Shown: positions 38,701 to 52,604, counted from the first letter of the stretch. The stretch is 64,000 nucleotides of DNA from Mastigias papua (GCA_964019165.1 OZ025280.1:9108428-9172427); one strand, 5' to 3'. Translations and numbers: made by a program. Notes: generated by a model not told the origin, from the sequence alone.

Positions 38701-41700
38701 CAGTTTTGGTACATGTAAAGCACTTTAAAGCTGTAGTTAGTGTAAAAACAAAGACTAACGCTCATTTGACTACGAAACATTGTCTAAACTACTAGTATCA
38801 GTGTAACTGTAGATGTTAAAGTCGTTTAGTGCCTTAGATTGACACACTTCCACTCAATGTCAAACATACAACAGTATATGCACATGTATGTTGTTATAGC
38901 TTGCAATGGGCCTAAACTGCATAAGTGAGCAAACACTGACAATACAGCAACCAATACAGATCTAATGGTGATACGATATTATAAATACTCCATTGACAGC
39001 AAAGATGTGGTTAGAATTATGGTTTTGAACTATGCAACACGTTATTATAGTCAAATGTAGCACTTACATAGTATTGTCAGTTTTGGTACATGTAAAGCAC
39101 TTTAAAGCTGTAGTTAGTGTTAAAACAAAGGCTAACGCTCATTTGACTACGAAACATTGTCTAAACTACTGGTATCAGTGTAACTGTAGATGTTAAAGTC
39201 GTTTAGTGCCTTAGATTGACACACTTCCACTCAATGTCAAAGATACAACAGTATATGCACATGTATGTTGTTATAGCTTGCAATGGGCCTAAACTGCATA
39301 AGTGAGCAAACACTGACAATACAGCAACCAATACAGATCTAATGGTGATGCGATATTATAAATACTCCATTGACAGCAAAGATGTGTTTAGATTATGGTT
39401 TTGAACTATGCAACACGTTATTATAAGTCAAATGTAGCACTTACATAGTATAGTCAGTTTTGGTACATGTAAAGCACTTTTAAGCTGTAGTTGGTGTAAA
39501 AACAAAGACTAACGCTCATTTGACTACGAAACATTGTCTAAACTACTGGTATCAGTGTAACTGTAGATGTTAAAGTCGTTTAGTGCCTTAGATTGACACA
39601 CTTCCCCTCAATGTCAAACATACAACAGTATATGCACATGTATGTTGTTATAGCTTGCAATGGGCCTAAACTGCATAAGTGAGCAATCACTGACAATACA
39701 GCAACCAATACAGATCTAATGGTGATACGATATTATATATACTCCACTGACAGCAAAGATGTGTTTAGATTATGGTTTTGAACTATGCAACACGTTATTA
39801 TAGTCAAATGTAGCACTTACATAGTATAGTCAGTTTTGGTACATGTAAAGCACTTTAAAGATGTATTTAGTGTAAAAACAAAGACTAACGCTCATTTGAC
39901 TACGAAACATTGTCTAAACTACTGGTATCAGTGTAACTGTAGATGTTAAAGTCGTTTAGTGCCTTAGATTGACACACTTCCACTCAATGTCAAACATACA
40001 ACAGTATATGCACATGTATGTTGTTATAGCTTGCAATGGGCCTAAACTGCATAAGTGAGCAAACACTGACAATACAGCAACCATTACAGATCTAATGGTG
40101 ATACGATATTATAAATACTCCATTGACAGCAAAGATGTGGTTAGAATTATGGTTTTGAACTATGCAACACGTTATTATAGTCAAATGTAGCACTTACATA
40201 GTATAGTCAGTTTTGGTACATGTAAAGCACTTTAAAGCTGTATTTAGTGTAAAAACAAAGACTACCGCTCATTTGACTACGAAACATTGTCTAAACTACT
40301 GGTATCAGTGTAACTGTAGATGTTAAAGTCGTTTAGTGCCTTAGATTGACACACTTCCACTCAATGTCAAACATACAACAGTATATACACATGTATGTTG
40401 TTATAGCTTGCAATGGGCCTAAACTGCATAAGTGAGCAAACACTGACAATACAGCAACCAATACAGATCTAATGGTGATACGATATTATAAATGCTCGAT
40501 TGACAGCAAAGATGTGTTTAGATTATGGTTTTGAACTATGCAACACGTTATTATAGTCAAATGTAGCACTTACATAGTATAGTCAGTTTTGGTACATGTA
40601 AAGCACTTTAAAGCTGTAGTTAGTGTAAACACAAAGACTAACGCTCATTTCACTACGAAGCATTGTCTAAACTACTGGTATCAATGTAACTGTAGATGTT
40701 AAAGTCGTTTAGTGCCTTAGATTGACACTCTTCCACTCAATGTCAAACATACAACAGTATATGCACATGTATGTTGTTATAGCTTGCAATGGGCCTAAAC
40801 TGCATAAGTGAGCAAGCACTGACAATACAGCAACCAATACAGATCTAATGCTGATAGGATATTATAAATGCACGATTGACAGCACAGATGTGTTTAGATT
40901 ATGGTTTTGAACTATGCAACACGTTATTATAGTCAAATGTAGCACTTACATAGTATAGTCAGTTTTGGTACATGTAAAGCACTTTAAAGATGTATTTAGT
41001 GTAAAAACAAAGACTAACGCTCATTTGACTACGAAACATTGTCTAAACTACTGGTATCAGTGTAACTGTAGATGTTAAAGTCGGTTAGTGCTTTAGATTG
41101 ACACACTTCCACTCAATGTCAAACATACAACAGTATATGAATATGTATGTTGTTATAGCTTGCAATGGGCCTAAACTGCATAAGTGAGCAAACACTGACA
41201 ATACAGCAACCAATACAGATCTAATGGTGATACGATATTTTAAATACTCCATTGACAGCAAAGATGTGTTTAGATTATGGTTTTGAACTATGCAACACGT
41301 TATTATAGTCAAATGTAGCACTTACATAGTATAGTCAGTTTTGGTACATGTAAAGCACTTTAAAGCTGTAGTTAGTGTAAAAACAAAGACTAACGCTCAA
41401 TTGACTACGAAACATTGTCTAAACTACTGGCATCAGTGTAACTGTAGATGTTAAAGTCGATTAGTGCCTTAGATTGACACACTTCCACTCAATGTCAAAC
41501 ATACAACAGTATATGCACATGTATGTTGTTATAGCTTGCAATGGGCCTAAACTGCATTAGTGAGCAATCACTGACAATACAGCAACCAATACAGATCTAA
41601 TGGTGATACGATTTTATAAATACTCCACTGACAGCAAACATGTGTTTAGATTATGGTTTTGAACTATGCAACACGTTATTATAGTCAAATGTAGCACTTA

Positions 41701-41880
41701 CATAGTATAGTCAGTTTTGGTACATGTAAAGCACTTTAAAGCTGTAGTTAGTGTAAAAACAAAGACTAACGCTCATTTGACTACGAAACATTGTCTAAAC
41801 TACTGGTATCAATGTAACTGTAGATGTTAAAGTCGTTTAGTGCCTTAGATTGACACACTTCCACTCAATGTCAAACATAC
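35736..41880. repeat. Monomers M96-M111, including the broken unit M102
   Basis: Units start at 35736, 36112, 36488, 36864, 37240, 37616, 37992, 38494, 38870, 39247, 39624, 40000, 40377, 40753, 41129 and 41505. M93, M94 and the first part of M95 recur as M104, M105 and M106, with starts 4,264 bp apart. ATGCTGATAGG marks M98, M100, M103 and M109. TATACACATG marks M96, M97, M102 and M108. M104, M105 and M107 are 377 bp. Confidence 0.78.
37992..38493. repeat. M102, 502-bp composite monomer with a deletion junction
   Basis: Unit positions 1-289 run normally to CGAAACATTG at 38280. Eight bases, AGCTGCTC (38281-38288), follow. Sequence then resumes at unit position 172 (TTATTATAG, 38289) and runs to the end of the unit. 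Net loss against two full units is 250 bp. The left part resembles M97, the right part M98 (CTGTATTTAG), and the next unit opens GGGCTTAAAC like M99. The final C of the insert could belong to the CAACACC form of M98, leaving about 7 untemplated bases. Confidence 0.88.
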
Positions 41881-42633
41881 AACAGTATATGCACATGTAT
41901 GTTGTTATAGCTTGCAATGGGCCTAAACTGCATAAGTGAGCAAACACTGACAATACAGCAACCAATACAGATCTAATGGTGATACTATATTATAAATACT
42001 CCATTGACAGCAAAGATGTGGGTAGAATTATGGTTTTGAACTATGCAACACGTTATTATAGTCAAATGTAGCACTTACATAGTATAGTCAGTTTTGGTAC
42101 ATGTAAAGCACTTTAAAGCTGTAGGTAGTGTTAAAACAAACGCTAACGCTCATATGACTACGAAACATTGTCTAAACTACTGGTATCAATGTAACTGTAG
42201 ATGTTAAAGTCGTTTAGTGCCTTAGATTGACACACTTCCACTCAATGTCAAACATACAACAGTATATGCACATGTATGTTGTTATAGCTTGCAATGGGCC
42301 TAAACTGCATAAGTGAGCAAACACTGACAATACAGCAACCAATACAGATCTAATGGTGATACGATATTATAAATGCTCGATTGACAGCAAAGATGTGTTT
42401 AGATTATGGTTTTGAACTATGCAACACGTTATTATAGTCAAATGTAGCAATTACATAGTATAGTCAGTTTTGGTACGTGAACAGCACTTTAAAGCTGTAT
42501 TTAGTGTAAAAACAAAGACTAACGCTCATTTGACTACGAAACATTGTCTAAACTACTGGTATCAGTGTAACTGTAGATGTTAAAGTCGTTTAGTGCCTTA
42601 GATTGACACACTTCCACTCAATGTCAAACATAC

Positions 42634-42997
42634 AACAGTATATGCACATGTATGTTGTTATAGCTTGCAATGGGCCTAAACTGCATAAGTGAGCAATCAC
42701 TGACAATACAGCAACCAATACAGATCTAATGGTTATATACTCCACTGACAGCAAAGATGTGTTTAGATTATGGTTTTGAACTATGCAACACGCTACTATA
42801 GTCAAATGTAGCACTTACATAGTATAGTCAGTTTTGGTACATGTAAAGCACTTTAAAGCTGTAGTTAGTGTAAAAACAAAGACTAACGCTCAATTGACTA
42901 CGACACATTGTCTACACTACTGGCATCAGTGTAACTGTAGATGTTAAAGTCGTTCAGTGCCTTAGATTGACACACTTCCACTCAATGTGAAACACAC
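42634..42997. repeat. M114, 364-bp monomer with a 12-bp deletion
   Basis: TAATGGTTATATACTCC replaces the usual segment, removing 12 bases (GATACGATATTA) and the CpG near position 105. Further linked markers are CGCTACTATAG, CAATTGACTACGACAC, GTCGTTCAG and GTGAAACACAC at the end. Confidence 0.9.
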
Positions 42998-43373
42998 AAC
43001 AGTATATGCACATGTATGTTGTTATAGCTTGCAATGGGCCTAAACTGCATAAGTGAGCAAACACTGACAATACAGCAACCAATACAGATCTAATGCTGAT
43101 AGGATATTATAAATGCTCGATTGACAGCAAAGATGTGTTTAGATTATGGTTTTGAACTATGCAACACGTTATTATAGTCAAATGTAGCACTTACATAGTA
43201 TAGTCAGTTTTGGTACATGTAAAGCACTTTAAAGCTGTATTTAGTGTAAAAACAAAGACTAACGCTCATTTGACTACGAAACATTGTCTAAACTACTGGT
43301 ATCAGTGTAACTGTAGATGTTAAAGTCGTTTAGTGCCTTAGATTGACACACTTCCACTCAATGTCAAACATAC

Positions 43374-43737
43374 AACAGTATATGCACATGTATGTTGTTA
43401 TAGCTTGCAATGGGCCTAAACTGCATAAGTGAGCAATCACTGACAATACAGCAACCAATACAGATCTAATGGTTATATACTCCACTGACAGCAAAGATGT
43501 GTTTAGATTATGGTTTTGAACTATGCAACACGCTACTATAGTCAAATGTAGCACTTACATAGTATAGTCAGTTTTGGTACATGTAAAGCACTTTAAAGCT
43601 GTAGTTAGTGTAAAAACAAAGACTAACGCTCAATTGACTACGACACATTGTCTAAACTACTGGTATCACAGTAACTGTAGATGTTAAAGTCGTTCAGTGC
43701 CTTAGATTGACACACTTCCACTCAATGTGAAACACAC
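43374..43737. repeat. M116, 364-bp monomer with the 12-bp deletion
   Basis: Same deletion and linked markers as M114, at +740 bp. It differs by GGTATCACAG in place of GGCATCAGTG near 43,670. Confidence 0.9.
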
Positions 43738-46371
43738 AACAGTATATGCACATGTATGTTGTTATAGCTTGCAATGGGCCTAAACTGCATAAGTGAGCAA
43801 ACACTGACAATACAGCAACCAATACAGATCTAATGCTGATAGGATATTATAAATGCTCGATTGACAGCAAAGATGTGTTTAGATTATGGTTTTGAACTAT
43901 GCAACACGTTATTATAGTCAAATGTAGCACTTACATAGTATAGTCAGTTTTGGTACATGTAAAGCACTTTAAAGCTGTAGTTAGTGTAAAAACAAAGACT
44001 AACGCTCAATTGACTACGAAACATTGTCTAAACTACTGGCATCAGTGTAACTGTAGATGTTAAAGTCGTTTAGTGCCTTAGATTGACACACTTCCACTCA
44101 ATGTCAAACATACAACAGTATATGCACATGTATGTTGTTATAGCTTGCAATGGGCCTAAACTGCATAAGTGAGCAATCACTGACAATACAGCAACCAATA
44201 CAGATCTAATGGTGATACGATTTTATAAATACTCAACTGACAGCAAAGATGTGTTTAGATTATGGTTTTGAACTATGCAACACGTTATTATAGTCAAATG
44301 TAGCACTTACATAGTATAGTCAGTTTTGGTACATGTAAAGCACTTTAAAGCTGTAGTTAGTGTAAAAACAAAGACTAACGCTCATTTGACTACGAAACAT
44401 TGTCTAAACTACTGGTATCAATGTAACTGTAGATGTTAAAGTCGTTTAGTGCCTTAGATTGACACACTTCCACTCAATGTCAAACATACAACAGTATATG
44501 CACATGTATGTTGTTATAGCTTGCAATGGGCCTAAACTGCATAAGTGAGCAAACACTGACAATACAGCAACCAATACAGATCTAATGGTGATACGATTTT
44601 ATAAATACTCCAATGACAGCAAAGATATGTTTAGATTATGGTTTTGAACTATGCAACACGTTATTATAGTCAAATGTAGCACTTACAAAGTATAGTCAGT
44701 TTTGGTACATGTAAAGCACTTTAGAGCTGTATTTAGTGTAAAAACAAAGACTAACGCTCATTTGACTACGAAACATTGTCTAAACTACTAGTATCAGTGT
44801 AACTGTAGATGTTAAAGTCGTTTAGTGCCTTAGATTGACACACTTCCACTCAATGTCAAACATACAACAGTATATGCACATGTATGTTGTTATAGCTTGC
44901 AATGGGCCTAAACTGCATAAGTGAGCAAACACTGACAATACAGCAACCAATACAGATCTAATGGTGATACGATTTTATAAATGCTCGATTGACAGCAAAG
45001 ATGTGTTTAGATTATGGTTTTGAACTATGCAACACGTTATTATAGTCAAATGTAGCACTTACATAGCATAGTCAGTTTTGGTACATGTAAAGCACTTTAA
45101 AGCTGTTGTTAGTGTAAACACAAAGAATAACGCTCATTTGACTACGAAACATTGTCTAAACTACTGGTATCAGTGTAACTGTAGATGTTAAAGTCGTTTA
45201 GTGCCTTAGATTGACACACTTCCACTCAATGTCAAACATACAACAGTATATGCACATGTATGTTGTTATAGCTTGCAATGGGCCTAAACTGCATAAGTGA
45301 GCAAACACTGACAATACAGCAACCAATACAGATCTAATGGTGATACTATATTATAAATACTCCATTGACAGCAAAGATGTGGTTAGAATTATGGTTTTGA
45401 ACTATGCAACACGTTATTATAGTCAAATGTAGCACTTACATAGTATAGTCAGTTTTGGTACATGTAAAGCACTTTAAAGCTGTAGTTAGTGTTAAAACAA
45501 ACGCTAACGCTCATTTGAATACGAAACATTGTCTAAACTACTGGTATCAATGTAACTATAGATGTTAAAGTCGTTTAGTGCCTTAGATTGACACACTTCC
45601 ACTCAATGTCAAACATACAACAGTATATGCACATGTATGTTGTTATAGCTTGCAATGGGCCTAAACTGCATAAGTGAGCAAACACTGACAATACAGCAAC
45701 CAATACAGATCTAATGGTGATGCGATATTATAAATACTCCATTGACAGCAAAGATGTGTTTAGATTATGGTTTTGAACTATGCAACACGTTATTATAAGT
45801 CAAATGTAGCACTTACATAGTATAGTCAGTTTTGGTACATGTAAAGCACTTTAAAGCTGTAGTTGGTGTAAAAACAAAGACTACCGCTCATTTGACTACG
45901 AAACATTGTCTAAACTACTGGTATCAATGTAACTGTAGATGTTAAAGTCGTTTAGTGCCTTAGATTGACACACTTCCACTCAATGTCAAACATACAACAG
46001 TATATGCACATGTATGTTGTTATAGCTTGCAATGGGCCTAAACTGCATAAGTGAGCAAACACTGACAATACAGCAACCAATACAGATCTAATGGTGATAC
46101 GATATTATAAATGCTCGATTGACAGCAAAGATGTGTTTAGATTATGGTTTTGAACTATGCAACACGTTATTATAGTCAAATGTAGCAATTACATAGTATA
46201 GTCAGGTTTGGTACGTGTACAGCACTTTAAAGCTGTATTTAGTGTAAAAACAAAGACTAACGCTCATTTGACTACGAAACATTGTCTAAACTACTGGTAT
46301 CAGTGTAACTGTAGATGTTAAAGTCGTTTAGTGCCTTAGATTGACACACTTCCACTCAATGTCAAACATAC

Positions 46372-46735
46372 AACAGTATATGCACATGTATGTTGTTATA
46401 GCTTGCAATGGGCCTAAACTGCATAAGTGAGCAATCACTGACAATACAGCAACCAATACAGATCTAATGGTTATATACTCCACTGACAGCAAAGATGTGT
46501 TTAGATTATGGTTTTGAACTATGCAACACGCTACTATAGTCAAATGTAGCACTTACATAGTATAGTCAGTTTTGGTACATGTAAAGCACTTTAAAGCTGT
46601 AGTTAGTGTAAAAACAAAGACTAACGCTAAATTGACTACGACACATTGTCTAAACTACTGGCATCAGTGTAACTGTAGATGTTAAAGTCGTTCAGTGCCT
46701 TAGATTGACACACTTCCACTCAATGTGAAACACAC
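46372..46735. repeat. M124, 364-bp monomer with the 12-bp deletion
   Basis: Same deletion and markers as M114, with CGCTAAATTG as an added local change shared with M127. Confidence 0.9.
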
Positions 46736-47487
46736 AACAGTATATGCACATGTATGTTGTTATAGCTTGCAATGGGCCTAAACTGCATAAGTGAGCAAAC
46801 ACTGACAATACAGCAACCAATACAGATCTAATGCTGATAGGATATTATAAATGCTCGATTGACAGCAAAGATGTGTTTAGATTATGGTTTTGAACTATGC
46901 AACACGTTATTATAGTCAAATGTAGCACTTACATAGTATAGTCAGTTTTGGTACATGTAAAGCACTTTAAAGCTGTAGTTAGTGTAAAAACAAAGACTAA
47001 CGCTCAATTGACTACGAAACATTGTCTAAACTACTGGCATCAGTGTAACTGTAGATGTTAAAGTCGTTTAGTGCCTTAGATTGACACACTCCCACTCAAT
47101 GTCAAACATACAACAGTATATGCACATGTATGTTGTTATAGCTTGCAATGGGCCTAAACTGCATAAGTGAGCAATCACTGACAATACAGCAACCAATACA
47201 GATCTAATGGTGATACGATTTTATAAATACTCCACTGACAGCAAAGATGTGTTTAGATTATGGTTTTGAACTATGCAACACGTTATTATAGTCAAATGTA
47301 GCAATTACATAGTATAGTCAGTTTTGGTACGTGTACAGCACTTTAAAGCTGTATTTAGTGTAAAAACAAAGACTAACGCTCATTTGACTACGAAACATTG
47401 TCTAAACTACTGGTATCAGTGTAACTGTAGATGTTAAAGTCGTTTAGTGCCTTAGATTGACACACTTCCACTCAATGTCAAACATAC

Positions 47488-47851
47488 AACAGTATATGCA
47501 CATGTATGTTGTTATAGCTTGCAATGGGCCTAAACTGCATAAGTGAGCAATCACTGACAATACAGCAACCAATACAGATCTAATGGTTATATACTCCACT
47601 GACAGCAAAGATGTGTTTAGATTATGGTTTTGAACTATGCAACACGCTACTATAGTCAAATGTAGCACTTACATAGTATAGTCAGTTTTGGTACATGTAA
47701 AGCACTTTAAAGCTGTAGTTAGTGTAAAAACAAAGACTAACGCTAAATTGACTACGACACATTGTCTAAACTACTGGCATCAGTGTAACTGTAGATGTTA
47801 AAGTCGTTCAGTGCCTTAGATTGACACACTTCCACTCAATGTGAAACACAC
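47488..47851. repeat. M127, 364-bp monomer with the 12-bp deletion
   Basis: Same as M124 at +1,116 bp, including CGCTAAATTG, so these two are the closest pair in the family. Confidence 0.9.
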
Positions 47852-48981
47852 AACAGTATATGCACATGTATGTTGTTATAGCTTGCAATGGGCCTAAACT
47901 GCATAAGTGAGCAAACACTGACAATACAGCAACTAATACAGATCTAATGGTGATACGATATTATAAATACTCCATTGACAGCAAAGATGTGGTTAGAATT
48001 ATGGTTTTGAACTATGCAACACGTTATTATAGTCAAATGTAGCACTTACATAGTATAGTCAGTTTTGGTACATGTAAAGCATTTTAAAGCTGTAGTTAGT
48101 GTTAAAACAAAGGCTAACGCTCATTTGAATGCGAAACATTGTCTAATCTACTGGTATCAATGTAGCTATAGATGTTAAAGTCGTTTAGTGCCTTAGATTG
48201 ACACACTTCCACTCAATGTCAAACATACAACAGTATATGCACATGTATGTTGTTATAGCTTGCAATGGGCCTAAACTGCATAAGTGAGCAAACACTGACA
48301 ATACAGCAACCAATACAGATCTAATGGTGATGCGATATTATAAATACTCCATTGACAGCAAAGATGTGTTTAGATTATGGTTTTGAACTATGCAACACGT
48401 TATTATAAGTCAAATGTAGCACTTACATAGTATAGTCAGTTTTGGTACATGTAAAGCACTTTAAAGCTGTAGTTGGTGTAAAAACAAAGACTACCGCTCA
48501 TTTGACTACGAAACATTGTCTAAACTACTGGTATCAGTGTAACTGTAGATGTTAAAGTCGTTTAGTGCCTTAGATTGACACACTTCCACTCAATGTCAAA
48601 CATACAACAGTATATGCACATGTATGTTGTTATAGCTTGCAATGGGCCTAAACTGCATAAGTGAGCAAACACTGACAATACAGCAACCAATACAGATCTA
48701 ATGGTGATACGATATTATAAATGCTCGATTGACAGCAAATATGTGTTTAGATTATGGTTTTGAACTATGCAACACGTTATTATAGTCAAATGTAGCACTT
48801 ACATAGTATAGTCAGTTTTGGTACGTGTACAGCACTTTAAAGCTGTATTTAGTGTAAAAACAAAGACTAACGCTCATTTGACTACGAAACATTGTCTAAA
48901 CTACTGGTATCAGTGTAACTGTAGATGTTAAAGTCGTTTAGTGCCTTAGATTGACACACTTCCACTCAATGTCAAACATAC

Positions 48982-51237
48982 AAAAGTATATGCACATGTA
49001 TGTTGTTATAGCTTGCAATGGGCCTAAACTGCATAAGTGAGCAAACACTGACAATACAGCAACCAATACAGATCTAATGGTGATACGATTTTATAAATAC
49101 TCCATTGACAGCAAAGATGTGTTTAGATTATGGTTTTGAACTATGCAACACGTTAATATAGTCAAATGTAGCACTTACATAGTATAGTCAGTTTTGGTAC
49201 ATGTAAAGCACTTTAAAGCTGTAGTTGGTGTAAAAACAAAGACTAACGCTCATTTGACTACGAAACATTGTCTAAACTACTGGTATCAGTGTAACTGTAG
49301 ATGTTAAAGTCGTTTAGTGCCTTAGATTGACACACTTCCACTCAATGTCAAACATACAACAGTATATGCACATGTATGTTGTTATAGCTTGCAATAGGCC
49401 TAAACTGCATAAGTGAGCAATCACTGACAATACAGCAACCAATACAGATCTAATGGTGATACGATATTATAAATACTCCATTGACAGCAAATATGTGTTT
49501 AGATTATGGTTTTGAACTATGCAACACGTTATTATAGTCAAATGTAGCACTTACATAGTATAGTCAGTTTTGGTACATGTAAAGCACTTTAAAGCTGTAG
49601 TTAGTGTAAAAACAAAGACTAACGCTCATTTGACTACGAAACATTGTCTAAACTACTGGTATCAGTGTAACTGTAGATGTTAAAGTCGTTTAGTGCCTTA
49701 GATTGACACACTTCCACTCAATGTCAAACATACAACAGTATATGCACATGTATGTTGTTATAGCTTGCAATGGGCCTAAACTGCATAAGTGAGCAAACAC
49801 TGACAATACAGCAACCAATACAGCTCTAATGGTGATACGATATTATGTATACCCAACTGACAGCAAAGATGTGTTTAGATTATGGTTTTGAACTATCCAA
49901 CACGTTATTATAGTCAAATGTAGCACTTACAAAGTATAGTCAGTTTTGGTACATGTAAAGCACTTTAAAGCTGTAGTTAGTGTTAAAGCAACGACTAGCG
50001 CTCATTTGACTACGAAACATTGTCTAAACTATTGGTATCTATGTAACTATAGATGTTAAAGTCGTTTAGTGCCTTAGATTGACACACTTCCACTCAATGT
50101 CAAACATACAACAGTATATGCACATGTATGTTGTTATAGCTTGCAATAGGCCTAAACTGCATAAGTGAGCAAACACTGACAATACAGCAACCAATACAGA
50201 TCTAATGGTGATACGATATTATAAATACTCGATTGACAGCAAATATGTGTTTAGATTATGGTTTTGAACTATGCAACACGTTATTATAGTCAAATGTAGC
50301 ACTTACATAGTATAGTCAGTTTTGGTACATGTAAAGCGCTTTAAAGCTGTAGTTGGTGTAAAAACAAAGACTATAGCTCATTTGACTACGAAACATTGTC
50401 TAAACTACTGGTATCAGTGTAACTGTAGATGTTAAAGTCGTTTAGTGCCTTAGATTGACACACTTCCACTCAATGTCAAACATACAACAGTATATGCACA
50501 TGTATGTTGTTATAGCTTGCAATAGGCCTAAACTGCATAAGTGAGCAAACACTGACAATACAGCAACCAATACAGATCTAATGGTGATACGATATTATAA
50601 ATACTCCATTGACAGCAAATATGTGTTTAGATTATGGTTTTGAACTATGCAACACGTTATTATAGTCAAATGTAGCACTTACATAGTATAGTCAGTTTTG
50701 GTACATGTAAAGCGCTTTAAAGCTGTAGTTGGTGTAAAAACAAAGACTATAGCTCATTTGACTACGAAACATTGTCTAAACTACTGGTATCAGTGTAACT
50801 GTAGATGTTAAAGTCGTTTAGTGCCTTAGATTGACACACTTCCACTCAATGTCAAACATACAACAGTATATGCACATGTATGTTGTTATAGCTTGCAATA
50901 GGCCTAAACTGCATAAGTGAGCAAACACTGACAATACAGCAACCAATACAGATCTAATGGTGATACGATATTATGTATACCCAACTGACAGCAAAGATGT
51001 GTTTAGATTATGGTTTTGAACTATCCAACACGTTATTATAGTCAAATGTAGCACTTACAAAGTATAGTCAGTTTTGGTACATGTAAAGCACTTTAAAGCT
51101 GTAGTTAGTGTAAAAACAAAGACTAACGCTTATTTGACTACGAAACATTGTCTAAACTACTGGTATCAGTGTAACTGTAGATGTTAAAGTCGTTTAGTGC
51201 CTTAGATTGACACACTTCCACTCAATGTCAAACATAC
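48982..51237. repeat. Monomers M131-M136, AATAGGCCT-rich segment
   Basis: Units start at 48982, 49358, 49734, 50110, 50486 and 50862. The G-to-A change giving AATAGGCCT (a StuI site) marks M132, M134, M135 and M136. M133 and M136 carry GTATACCCAACTG with CTATCCAAC. M134 and M135 are adjacent near-identical units (AAAGCGCTTTAAAG, ACTATAGCTC) differing at CTCGATTG versus CTCCATTG. Confidence 0.82.
49160..50222. repeat. 1.06-kb segment shared with 53,666-54,728 (left copy)
   Basis: From about unit position 178 of M131 to position 113 of M134, the sequence matches M143-M146 at a constant offset of 4,506 bp. I saw three differences: CAGCTCT versus CAGATCT, CACTTTAAAG versus CACGTTAAAG, and TTAAAGCAACG versus TTAAAACAACG. 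The CTATTGGTATCTATG marker of M133 and M145 is shared. Confidence 0.82.
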
Positions 51238-51604
51238 AACAGTATATGCACAGGTATGTTGTTATAGCTTGCAATGGGCCTAAACTGCATAAGTGAGCAA
51301 ACACTGACAATACAGCAACCAATACAGATCTAATGGTGATACGATATTATAAATACTCCATTCACAGCAAAGATGTGGTTAGAATTATGGTTTTGAACTA
51401 TGCAACACGTTATTATAGTCAAATGTAGCACTTACATAGTATAGTCAGTTTTGGTACATGTAAAGCTGTAGTTAGTGTTAAAACAAAGGCTAACGCTCAT
51501 TTGACTACGAAACATTGTCTAAACTACTGGTATCAATGTAACTCTAGATGTTAAAGTCGTTTAGTGCCTTACATTGACACACTTCCACTCAATGTCAAAC
51601 ATAC
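51238..51604. repeat. M137, 367-bp monomer with a 10-bp slippage deletion
   Basis: Near 51,461 GTAAAGCTGTAG replaces GTAAAGCACTTTAAAGCTG. The lost ten bases lie between two AAAGC direct repeats, as expected for replication slippage or a short repeat-mediated deletion. The unit also has CATTCACAGC, the extra base of GGTTAGAATT and CACAGGTATG. Confidence 0.85.
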
Positions 51605-52604
51605 AACAGTATATGTACATGTATGTTGTTATAGCTTGCAATGGGCCTAAACTGCATAAGTGAGCAAACACTGACAATACAGCAACCAATACAGATCTAA
51701 TGGTGATACGATAATATAAATACTCCATTGACAGCAATGATGTGTTTAGATTATTGTTTTGAACTATGCAACACGTTATTATAGTCAAATGTAGCTTTTA
51801 CATAGTATAGTCAGGTTTGGTACATGTAAAGCACTTTAAAGCTGTATTTAGTGTAAAAACAAAGACTAACGCTCATTTCACTACGAAACAATGTCTAAAC
51901 TACTGGTATCAGTGTAACTGTAGATGTTAAAGTCGTTTAGTGCCTTAGATTGACACACTTCCACTCAATGTCAAACATACAACAGTATATGCACATGTAT
52001 GTTGTTATAGCTTGCAATGGGCCTAAACTGCATAAGTGAGCAAACACTGACAATACAGCAACCAATACAGATCTAATGGTGATACGATATTATAAATACT
52101 CCATTGACAGCAAAGATGTGTTTAGATTATGGTTTTGAACTACGCAACACGTTATTATAGTCAAATGTAGCACTTACATAGTATAGTCAGTTTTGGTACG
52201 TGTACAGCACTTTAAAGCTGTATTTAGTGTAAAAACAAAGACTAACGCTCATTTGACTACGAAACATTGTCTAAACTACTGGTATCAATGTAACTATAGA
52301 TGTTAAAGTCGTTTAGTGCCTTAGATTGACACACTTCCACTCAATGTCAAACATACAACAGTATATGCACATGTATGTTGTTATAGCTTGCAATGGGCCT
52401 AAACTGCATAAGTGAGCAAACACTGACAATACAGCAACCAATACAGATCTAATGGTGATACGATTTTATAAATACTCCACTGACAGCAAAGATGTGTTTA
52501 GATTATGGTTTTGAACTATGCAACACGTTATTATAGTCAAATGTAGCACTTACATAGAATAGTCAGTTTTGGTACATGTAAAGCACTTTAAAGCTGTAGT
52601 TAGT

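Larger units (their letters stand above)
41881..48981. repeat. Monomers M112-M130, HOR with the 12-bp-deletion family
   Basis: Units start at 41881, 42258, 42634, 42998, 43374, 43738, 44114, 44490, 44866, 45242, 45619, 45996, 46372, 46736, 47112, 47488, 47852, 48229 and 48606. M114-M115 recur as M116-M117 (+740 bp). M121-M123 recur as M128-M130 (+2,610 bp). M123-M124 recur as the second half of M126 plus M127 (+1,116 bp). M113-M114 correspond to M123-M124 (+3,738 bp). M126 is a hybrid: its GATTTTATAAATACTCCACTG half resembles M118, and its AGCAATTAC plus GTGTACAGC half resembles M123. Confidence 0.82.

Noticed and set aside
41085..41321. Minus-strand open frame of 78 codons in M109-M110
   Set aside because: It begins at GTG, not ATG, and is open only because one change removes the TAA that ordinary monomers have in this frame (GTATTTATAATATC on the minus strand). 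Unit length is not a multiple of three, and the frame is not kept in other units.
42590..42814. 74-codon minus-strand frames in M114, M116, M124 and M127 (also 43330-43554, 46328-46552, 47444-47668)
   Set aside because: All four are the same sequence, opened by the 12-bp deletion that removes the usual stop, and start at GTG. Their identity reflects HOR copying, not selection on protein. Transcript or peptide evidence would be needed to revive them.
51561..51788. 75-codon minus-strand frame in M138 and its copy at 57572-57799
   Set aside because: It starts at TTG and is open through a single local change (GATAATATAAATAC on the plus strand). It is copied with the 2.44-kb block only.
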